Shown here piece after piece: positions 56,424-64,000 of a stretch of 64,000 nucleotides of DNA. Source of the DNA: Diphasiastrum complanatum (taxonomy: Eukaryota > Streptophyta > Lycopodiopsida > Lycopodiales > Lycopodiaceae); NCBI GenBank assembly GCA_029204225.1, contig CM055093.1, positions 3,460,974-3,524,973 of the forward strand. Reading direction: 5' to 3'. The notes under the pieces were generated by a model. The model was not told the origin of the DNA. It saw nothing but the letters and a program-made list of their open reading frames with translations, and made no database searches. A program made the translations under genes and the position numbers. Numbering within the stretch: position 1 is the stretch's first letter; each line of letters starts with the position of its first letter.

Positions 56424-59400
56424 GTCCATCGAGTGAGGCAATTTTATGAGAATATTGTTCCAAGTCACACTGTGTACGATGTTGAATGTCCTGACCATTC
56501 CTTTCGGAAATTCACAAATGATGGACAGTATCTCATTTGTTTTAGCCGAAACCATCAGGAATTGATTGTCTATCGGTTCAATTGGCTAAACTACTTCACA
56601 AAGGGAGCAGACTCAGACATCAGGGATGAGCTTCCACTCAAAGCTAGAAAGTTCGAAAGCTATTTTCTGCAGCTCTATACCATCTCTCTGGGGTCAGCAA
56701 CAGAACTCATTTGCAAAGACTTTTTTCTTTCAACTGAAAATAGCTGTTTTGGAATTTTTGCAACAACAACAGGGCCGGATAATGATGCTCCAGCTACTCC
56801 AGAAGCAGTACAAGGGGTGCCATCCATAGAGAGAACTACCATACACATTGTGAGGTTCGTAGTAAGTCATAGTCCGAAAAGCTTATTCGCCCATGCTTAA
56901 GCAGTTTATCCAGTTGATTGGTGTAAAATGTTAATATAGTTCTTCGAACGTATAACATCATTCCACACATGTGTCTGCCCTTCTTAAAAGCATTATGCAG
57001 CACATGTGATCTAGTAAATGTGGTAGGTGCAAAAGTATGCAAACTTCTGTTTATGTTTGAAGATCCTCTTAGTGAATCATTGACAGAAGTAAGATTGTGA
57101 CCACAGATTGGCTGATGGAGCTGTCATTGATGAGCGTGTCTATCGCGATGATTTCATTCATCTTGCCCATAATGCAGGGGTTTTTATGTATGACGATCTT
57201 CTGGCAATCTTATCCATTAGATATCAGTCCATTCGCATTCTGCAAGTACGGGAGACTGGGATGTTTGTGGACGTGCATACAATTGGTACTTTTTGTAGGG
57301 AAGACGATGAGCTCATCATCAACTCCCAAGCCCAGGTATGTTGTTTGGCAAGCTCAAACTCTACCAGAACTGTCTTGAACATGGGATTAAGATGGGAAAT
57401 GTCAACTTGAAACTTTATCATGGCCTTGCTTATCACCTTATGAAAATGGAGATTTTAAATTTGAAGAGCAGTATGGTGTAACTGGGTATGGTTGAAACTT
57501 GAGTTGTGCACAAGTAATTGGTTGCTTTTGAATATTCATGAGTGTTCTCAATAACATGACCAGGAGGAGATTGTATATCAGAGACGGGCAGCTGCTCGAA
57601 AGGGTAAATCTTTACAATTGGAAGGACTTGCTTTGCCCTTGAAGCTGCATGAAATAAGAGGTAAGGCATTACTTTCACATTGTGGCATGGAGAGTGTCCA
57701 AGAACAGGGCATTAGAGGGCATCAAAGGGGTGTCAGTAGAAACCTTAACTCTATAGCTAATGCAGCCTATCATGATCAAAATAATGTAATCCAAGGAGGG
57801 CCTCAAAGTGGAAGTTTTGGTGCAGATATTGATGTGCAGTATGATAATTACTTTGGGGGCCTATTTGGGAGTCTAGAAATGAATGGTGGATCTCGAAATG
57901 AAGGTTTAGAGGAAAAGTGCAGTGCAAAAATCTCAGGGGAATTTAAATCGAGTATTGGCCAGATAAGGCTAGAAAGACCTGGCATTTTTCATGCTAACTC
58001 AGGGCTGGAGGCCCTACCTTCTTTCAATCAAGCAAGTTCAATGCATACTGCAATTGATAGACCCAATCTGGGGTTACAAGTGGGGACCTCATGGGGCTCA
58101 AGTTCTCCTGACCCCAATTTTGCTACCAATGGTCATGAAAGGAACCCCAGCCTTGGTGGGGAGAGTGGAAACCTCGGAATCACTTCACGCACTGGTGTTT
58201 CTGTTAGTTTCGGTAGCCCAAACATAGCAAGCAGTAGCAGTCATGGAAGTGAGAGTGAGAGCAGTTGCAGGGATTTATCTGTATCTGGAGGAAGTACCAG
58301 CTATGGTGAATTTTCAGCAAGCGCCCGCACAGAAGGAAATGCTGTCCAGTATATTGTCAGCAGCAGATCTTTAGGTTCTCAGCAGCACCTTGGAACAGTC
58401 GAAGAGTTGATGTCAGGTGGAAGCCTTCCTGTTCCATCTTCCAGTTTGACTGGGCATGATTCATATGTGAACATCTCAGCTGTACAGAGACAAGTAGGGG
58501 AAGGCTCAGTCACTGAGAGACTGTCTCATTTGGAGGCAGTGGAAGACACTCCAAGTGCAGTTGCTCTGGAGGCAACAGATAGAAGCATAACATTGTCAGA
58601 TTTGGGTAGTGTAGCGAACCAATTGCTTGGAGGCATCAAACAACGTCTCCTGTCTTTTCTATTTCGAAGCATCTGGAATCAGGATGTGAACCCTGTTATT
58701 GTAAGTGCATCATAGTAGGAGTTTGTGTTTGTCCCAACTTCTTGTCTCCTGAAAGTGCTGTGAACCTAGAAAGGTCGTTTTTGCCTTGTTGCTGTATTTT
58801 TGCAGAGCATGTTGGACATGATAGGGTGAATTCATGAAGAATGAATATGTTGTTTACTTTTTGCTTTCAGCTTCCAGACAAGTTTATTTTCCAGACACTA
58901 ATATCTAATTTCACAAATAAATATAACTAATATCTGTAATTCTCTGCTCAAAATAGGATCTCTGTACTTGAAACTTGCTCAATTTATGTAGTTGGATGTC
59001 GGACGTGATGGAAAAGTTGAGGAAGAGGAAAGAAAGTTTTAAAAACTAATGACATTATGGTTTTCCTGACAGTTACCACGTGCACATCATTTTTACCCAA
59101 ACAGTTCTTGTGACTTGGTTTTATGCAGAAGGCACAGCAATTGAAGCGATTCTACTATCATTTTCAGGACTATGTTGATTTGGTTATGTGGAAGGTGAAG
59201 AAGAATAAGTTTCTTAAAGTCTCTAATGCTATGTATCATTGGTTACAAGAAGAAACGATTTCTCTCAGCTTAGTACAGGCAGTTCTTTCTTCGGTTTTGT
59301 TATTGTAGATGATCAGTGTATTTAGTGCGATGTCATTTTCAGTGGAGTTGACAAGGTTGGGGAGTCGGGATGAATGTCTGGCAGGTTCCTTGTAGGAGAG

Positions 59401-59816
59401 AAAGTGTAATTAGAACTTATATATTTCTAGAATACCATGATTGACGATTTAAGTCTTATGTCAGATGAATGACATTGGTGCCAGGTGCAATTTTTGGATC
59501 GGTACCACCTACTTATCAAGTTTGGCAGCGTAGATAATGTGGTATGCGTGCTTCTGCTTTTCAATATTTCTGGTGCAATCATCGATCTCATCTTTTGATG
59601 TATTTATCTCTTACCTTCATTTAGCTCCAAAAGTATGTTTTTGGGTACAAGAAATGTTAAATATTGGTTTTTAGTTGTTGTTAATCATTTCAGTAGCTGC
59701 TTTATGACCCATCAGTGATCGTCAAACAGGTTTCTCGGAATTTAGATACTTCGCATCAAACTGCCTTTCTAGCAATATACAACATGGAAACAACAGAGGT
59801 GCTTGAGTTTCAGCAG
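56424..59816 (+). CDS. DET1: DET1 homologue, six internal exons (first and last exons not in view)
   Basis: Exons at 56424-56854, 57107-57335, 57564-58700, 59129-59194, 59485-59541 and 59730-59816, all with GT..AG borders and continuous phase. Diagnostic stretches are 'FYENIVPSHTVYDVECPDHS', 'FSRNHQELIVYR', 'LPLKARKFESYF', 'DERVYRDDFIHLAHNAGVF', 'GTFCREDDELIINSQAQ', 'GIKQRLLSFLFRSIWN', 'FYYHFQDYVDLVMWK', 'VQFLDRYHLLIKFGS' and 'YNMETTEV'. DET1 is a nuclear protein that acts with COP10 and DDB1 on CUL4 ubiquitin ligases and represses light responses. Exon 3 is unusual: between '…NSQAQ' and 'GIKQRLL' it adds about 340 residues, Ser/Gly/Asn-rich and probably disordered. The gene is otherwise intact in this stretch. 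The last exon(s), about 160 residues, must lie beyond 64000. Exon 1 is unidentified. Confidence 0.93.
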
Positions 59817-60841
59817 GTTCGTACTGTGATTCCATTTTTGCAAATCGAAATATTTTTTGTTTGAAGGTTTCTTGAATATATTAGTATCATTCTTGATACA
59901 TGCTCTTAATAAGCCTTTTGGCATGAAAAAGACCTTAATAAATCTCTCTCTCTCTTTGTGTTAAATTTTGATACCATACTAGGTCATCCTACTAGAATTT
60001 CGATTGCTCACTTAAATTCAGTGGGCTAGAGCACTTGATAGTACTAATGTGGCCGATTACTGCATTCGTATGTGGTTCGCTCGTCCTCTTAGGGTCCTAC
60101 ATTAGTAGGGATGTTACTTATCATAGTATAGCCAAGGTACATGTAGCTTGACATGTCTATGAGCAATTTTATAGTGGGTGACAATCAATATAATTGCTAG
60201 TACCTATCTTTTGCCCATACTCAACAGGCTTGGGTTGGTGGTCTTTTAGGGGTTAAAGTAGAATTCTACTAGACACTTTATGTACATTAGTTACATAAAT
60301 GATTTGACACTCCCAAAATGCCTCAATGACAATTAGTCACATAGTGCTAGTACCTATCTTTTGCCTATACTCAACAAGCTTGGGTTGGTGGTCTTTTAGG
60401 GGTCAAAGTAGAATTCTACTAAACACTTTATGTACATTAGTTACATAAATGATTTGAGTGTGAGACAGGTAGATTCTGGGCTTGCTTGAGAGGAGCATAT
60501 ATGCCGATTATGCACATTAGGAGATGTTGAGATAGATGAGTATTTCATCTTTTGATCTCCATCTACTTTGAAATCAAAGGAAGTTGCCATTGCTTGTTCG
60601 GAGATCAATTTGTCAATCTCGTTGATATCTCCACCATACTCCATCGTAAAAAACATGCCTATGCCAGATTTCGGTTGTAAAGGATCTATTCTATCCAGTT
60701 CTTTTAGGAATTCAGGGTATTCCCTCTGTGAAGCTTGTTTGGGGTGAGAAAAGCCTATTTGTGCTTTGTTTCAAGTGCTTTAGTTGTTGGTTTTTTGCAT
60801 AATTTTGCAAGTTGCTCTGTGTATTCTGGCTAGTTTTTGCT
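59817..60841 (+). other. DET1 intron, left part, with a tandem duplication
   Basis: Starts GTTCGT after the exon ending at 59816. No exon with the next expected DET1 residues was seen. It contains two 112-bp copies (60196-60307 and 60346-60457). A minus-strand frame at 60441-60656 is unrecognised. No LTR or primer site for the gypsy element that follows was found. Confidence 0.5.
60196..60457. repeat. 112-bp direct duplication with a 38-bp spacer
   Basis: 60196-60307 and 60346-60457 share 'gctagtacctatctttTgc' and 'tacattagttacataaatga'. They differ at only a few bases. Confidence 0.9.
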
Positions 60842-61850
60842 ATGGCATCTTCTAGTGCTACTACACATGATTCTCAGAGGATCGATGCACTTTCTGCCAA
60901 AATTGATGGCATGGAGCAGATGTTAAAGCATATCTTACAACAATTGAAGCCCGGCCATGCACCTGAAAGAGTAAGTGCTGGTGATCTTGGTTCAACTGAA
61001 AGAGATACAGATCTTGGCAGGAAGCGCAAGTTGATGTCCACTAAGGACTTGAAACCTCCAAAGTTTACAGGTGCAGTAGCGGTAAGAACCATAGATGCGG
61101 TGGAAAATTGGCTACAGAAATGGGAAAAGGTCTTTGGAATGTGTGGAATTACCGATGAGTCAGAGATGATTGCTGAAGGTACCTATTGGTTACAGGAATC
61201 GGCACAACGATGGTGAAGAAAAGTTGAAAAAGATGGCCTTGTACCGGATTCCTAGGAGGCATTTCGACATATGTTTGTGCAAAATTGGATGCCTCTGGAT
61301 GAAAAGAATCGAGCATGCAACAATGGACAGGTCTCAAGCAAGGCAATTGGTCGGTTCAAGAATATGCTGATCGGTATAGAGAGGCGTTGCTGAGGATTCC
61401 TGAGGATGTGCATATGTATTTACAGGTGTTTTATTTCATCGAAGGACTTAGGGAGAGTTTGCGGCCTTTTGTGCGAAAGGAGCAAACACACACTGTTCAG
61501 AATGCTCAGATGGCTCTTTATTATGAAGATGGGAAGAAGTCCCATGAACCTGCTGCGGGAACCTCGAGTGGTCAAGGCCAAGGGGGCCAAATGCCTTGGG
61601 GTGAGCGCAAATTCAAAATGTTCAAAGGCCACTGGCAAGGGCAAGGACAAGGGCAAGCTCCAGGTGGCCAAAAGGGTAAAGGGGTTGGTGCTCCAAAAGA
61701 CAAAGGGTTTTATGGGCGGCCTAATGCCCAAGGGGGTCAACGCTCTATGTTGTCGCCACAAGACCAAGAGAGAGCAAAAAGAGAGAATTTATGCTTTGGA
61801 TGCTTGGGGGACAACATCGGTGGAAGGAATGTCCACAAAACGAGATGAGA
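60842..61850 (+). pseudogene. Ty3/gypsy gag pseudogene inside the DET1 intron
   Basis: Starts 'MASSSATTHDSQRIDALS' with a short coiled-coil-like helix ('KIDGMEQMLKHILQQL'), then the Gag core ('AVENWLQKWEKVFGMCG', 'EYADRYREALLRIPEDVHMY', 'VFYFIEGLRESLRPFVRKE'). A Gly/Gln/Lys-rich stretch and half of a zinc knuckle follow (CFGC in one frame at about 61791; HRWKECP in the next). Stops at 61214 and 61253, a shift near 61315 and the split knuckle make it inactive. It is unrelated in sequence to gypsy A, B and C. Confidence 0.85.
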
Positions 61851-61859
61851 ACCACCTAT

Positions 61860-62377
61860 AGTCTTCAAGTAGAGCAGCAGCAGCAACCAATGGAAGTGGA
61901 AGAGATCTTGCAAGAGGCTAATCCTGACGTTCCTCGTTTGATGGATGTTTCTGTGGTGCGGAAGGTGGACACGGCTCCTTCAGTGACGCTATCGAAAGCC
62001 GGGCAGCATGGGTATTAGTTTCCTGACACTTCTTTGTTATGCGTGGACAGCTTTGTGGTAGAAGTATTTTAGTTCTATTTGACATTGGGTCCTCACATAA
62101 TGTCATAAATTCGACTCTTGTTAAGAAGTTAAAAGTGAGCACACAATCGTCCAAGTACCAATACACAGTCAAGATGGCTAATGGAAAGGGTACAGAGATT
62201 TGGGATACGAGGGTTGTGAGTATACCTTTAACTATTCAGAGTTATTCTGAGGTAACTCGTTTGGCGCGCTCTGATGTCGTTCTGGGGATGTCTTGGCACA
62301 CGATGCGGAAGCCTTACATAGCCATCCCGATACTCATGTGTATGAGTTTCAGCATGGTGGTAAGCTTCATTCCATCT
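61860..62377 (+). pseudogene. Gypsy aspartic protease region inside the DET1 intron
   Basis: 'ILVLFDIGSSHNVINSTLV' (about 62065) is the protease active site with Asp-Ile-Gly in place of Asp-Ser/Thr-Gly. 'SDVVLGMSWHTMRKPYIAI' (about 62270) is the second conserved block. The reading ends at 62377, where the miniature element is inserted. The coding phase appears to resume at 63188 ('RGERDVPP'). Confidence 0.75.
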
Positions 62378-63187
62378 TGTAAAGAATTTGGGCCTCTGGG
62401 CCACGCACACACACGTACCCACGTGAGCCGCGTACTGGGATCCCAACCCCAGTTGCCTAGCCACTCACCATCCGTCTAACCCCAAAAAGGGCTGGTACCA
62501 GGGGATAGAGGATATAGAGAAGCCCCAACTTATATATGAGAGATTTCAAGACAAGCAGTTACTTATGGAATATTCAGAATTCTCAAGGCCTTCACTAGGC
62601 GCTCAAGCCCACGACACTTTTCTGTGCGTGGCTTGCAACTAAACATTCTGCAACACCCCCACTCAAGCAAGCACAGTCAAAGGAACCCCCACTGGCTCTG
62701 ATACCATGTAAAGAATTTGGGCCTCAGGGCCACGCACACACACGTACCCACACGAGCCGCGTACTGGGATCCCAACCTATATATGAGAGAGTTCAAGGCA
62801 AGCAGTTACTTATGGAATATTCAGAATTCTCAAGGCCTTCACTAGGCGCTCAAGCCCACGACACTTTTCTGTGCGTGGCTTGCAACTAAACATTCTGCAA
62901 CACCCCCACTCAAGCAAGCACAGTCAAAGGAACCCCAACTGGCTCTGATACCATGTAAAGAATTTGGGCCTCAGGGCCACGCACACACACGTACGCATGC
63001 GAGCCGCGTACTGGGATCCCAACTTCAGTCGCCTAGCCACCCGCCATCCGTCTAACCCCAACTTGTATATGAGAGAGTTAAGGCAAGCAGTTACTTATGG
63101 AATATTCAAAATTCTCAAGGCCTTCACTAGGCGCTCAAGCCCACGACACTTTTCTGTGCGTGGCTTGCAACTAAACATTCTGCAACA
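62378..63187 (-). mobile_element. Tandem miniature LTR element (TRIM/SMART-like): three LTRs, two 51-bp internal regions
   Basis: On the plus strand: LTR-a 62378-62655 (278 bp), internal 62656-62706, LTR-b 62707-62902 (196 bp), internal 62903-62953, LTR-c 62954-63187 (234 bp). On the minus strand each LTR runs TGTTGCAGAATG … TTCTTTACA. It is followed without a gap by TGGTATCAGAGCC (tRNA-iMet primer site), and each internal region ends in a purine tract (GAGTGGGGG) before the next LTR. There is no coding sequence at all. Flanking CATCT / CATCC look like a 5-bp target duplication with one change. LTR-b and LTR-c differ from LTR-a by deletions between short direct repeats (ccaac, ccccaa). Such elements move only with enzymes from other retrotransposons. 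Confidence 0.85.
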
Positions 63188-64000
63188 CATCCGTGGTGAG
63201 CGGGATGTGCCTCCAAGACCATTGGTCTTAGCTACGCGGTTGCGTAAGGTAAGCTGTGAAGAGTAGCATGTGGCAGTGCAAGACAATACTTCAGCTAACC
63301 CAGACTGTGAAATTAGGAGTGAGTTTGCAGATGTGTTTACTGATGATTTGCCATCTGCTTTACCGCCTAATAGGAATGTTGAACGTAAGATTGAGCTTAT
63401 TCCCGGATCCTGTCCTGTAAATAGACCACCTTATAGAATGAGTTTGAGAGAGGAAGAGGAGGTGAGAAAGATGCTAGAGGACTATCTTGCACATGGGCAG
63501 ATTAGGCCTAGCTTCTCACCTTTTGCTTCGCCGATCATTCTAGTAAAAAAGGACGGATCTTGGCGTATGTGTGTGGATTGTCGAGGCCTTAATAAGATTA
63601 CTAACAAGCATCGATATCCTATGCCACGTATTGATGATTTGCTTGATGCTCTTCATGGTGCCACTGTATTTAGTAAGATAGACTTGAAGAGTGGGTATCA
63701 TCAAGTTAGAGTTCGTGAAGAGGATGTTCATAAAACTGTCTTCCGAATTCGGTTTGGTCATTATGAGTATCTTGTGATGCCCTTTGGTTTGGCTAATGCC
63801 CCAACTACATTCATGATGTTGATGAATGATGTACTCAGATTGTATATGGGTAAGTTTGTTGTAAACTTTATTGATGACATTTTGACTTACAGTGCAGGTG
63901 AGGCCAAGCATGTGACCCACCCTAAGATTGTGTTGTCTACCTTGAGGGAAAACAAATTGTTTGCTAACGCCAAAAGAACGAACTTTTTAAAAAGGAAATT
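63188..64000 (+). pseudogene. Ty3/gypsy reverse transcriptase inside the DET1 intron, cut by the window end
   Basis: After one TAG at about 63267 the frame is open to the window end. It carries 'EFADVFTDDLPSALPPNR', 'VNRPPYRMSLREEEEV', 'FASPIILVKKDGSWRMCVD', 'RYPMPRIDDLLDALHGA', 'FSKIDLKSGYHQVRV' and 'MPFGLANAPTTFMMLMND', with the catalytic box FIDD in 'VVNFIDDILTYS' (about 63866). This is a well-kept gypsy RT that copies element RNA into DNA. Whether RNase H and integrase follow cannot be seen. The single stop and the upstream damage make the copy non-autonomous. Confidence 0.9.

Noticed and set aside
60441-60656. Minus-strand 71-codon ORF in the DET1 intron
   Set aside because: It overlaps the duplicated block, matches no known protein, and does not encode any expected DET1 part.
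62385-63190. CRISPR-like array of spaced repeats
   Set aside because: The repeats are 196-278 bp with LTR termini, primer sites and purine tracts, in a plant genome; a tandem miniature retroelement explains them.
63540-63920. Minus-strand ORF opposite the gypsy RT
   Set aside because: Shadow of a strongly motif-bearing plus-strand frame.

Overview
This is nuclear DNA from a land plant with a large, retrotransposon-rich genome. The signs are plant-type Ty1/copia and Ty3/gypsy elements primed by initiator-Met or Asp tRNA, Helitron Rep/helicase remnants, long (CT)n and (CA)n microsatellites, and one recognisable spliced host gene, DET1. The DET1 wording and a Penelope-like reverse transcriptase remnant both point towards a non-flowering plant (bryophyte, lycophyte, fern or gymnosperm). 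That placement is inference; the sequence alone does not fix the species.

Layout. 1-148 is the 3' tip of a copia LTR. 1299-5013 is a decayed Helitron (repeat-bearing N-terminal ORF, then Rep and the start of the helicase). A second, shorter Rep copy lies at 8461-9990, after microsatellite-rich DNA. 9991-11819 holds two truncated copia pieces, one on each strand. 11820-47413 is a mosaic built around one Ty3/gypsy family: LTR-gag (A), LTR-gag-protease-integrase-ORF3 (B), integrase-ORF3-LTR (C). Inside it sit (i) a very young, full-length, apparently intact copia element at 19496-25926 with near-identical LTRs, a 5-bp target duplication and a 1317-codon polyprotein; (ii) a minus-strand gypsy 5' end (30377-32027); (iii) a truncated copia pol plus LTR (32028-34600); (iv) an unidentified broken ORF (35411-36273); and (v) a copia element (36745-42128) whose gag is inverted relative to its LTRs and pol. 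47414-50300 has a (GA)70 tract and the minus-strand Penelope-like RT pseudogene. 51075-52228 has tandem duplications, homopolymer G and C tracts and two tRNA-derived SINE-like units.

The host gene is DET1, a light-signalling and CUL4-ligase component. Six internal exons lie between 56424 and 59816. A middle exon of 1137 bp carries about 340 Ser/Gly-rich residues not found in the usual protein of about 540 residues. Its first exon was not found and its last exon(s) must lie beyond the window, because the intron after 59816 holds a decayed Ty3/gypsy element (60842-64000, running off the end). That element is itself split at 62378-63187 by a tandem three-LTR miniature element (TRIM/SMART-like) on the minus strand.

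The most unusual signals are the gypsy family's repeated TGCGAGAGTT / AACYCTCGCA motif in its non-coding leader and 3' spacer, together with a Gag carrying four zinc knuckles; the tandem TRIM with 51-bp internal regions; the inverted gag; the DET1 insert; and G-box palindromes shared by the LTRs of two copia families.
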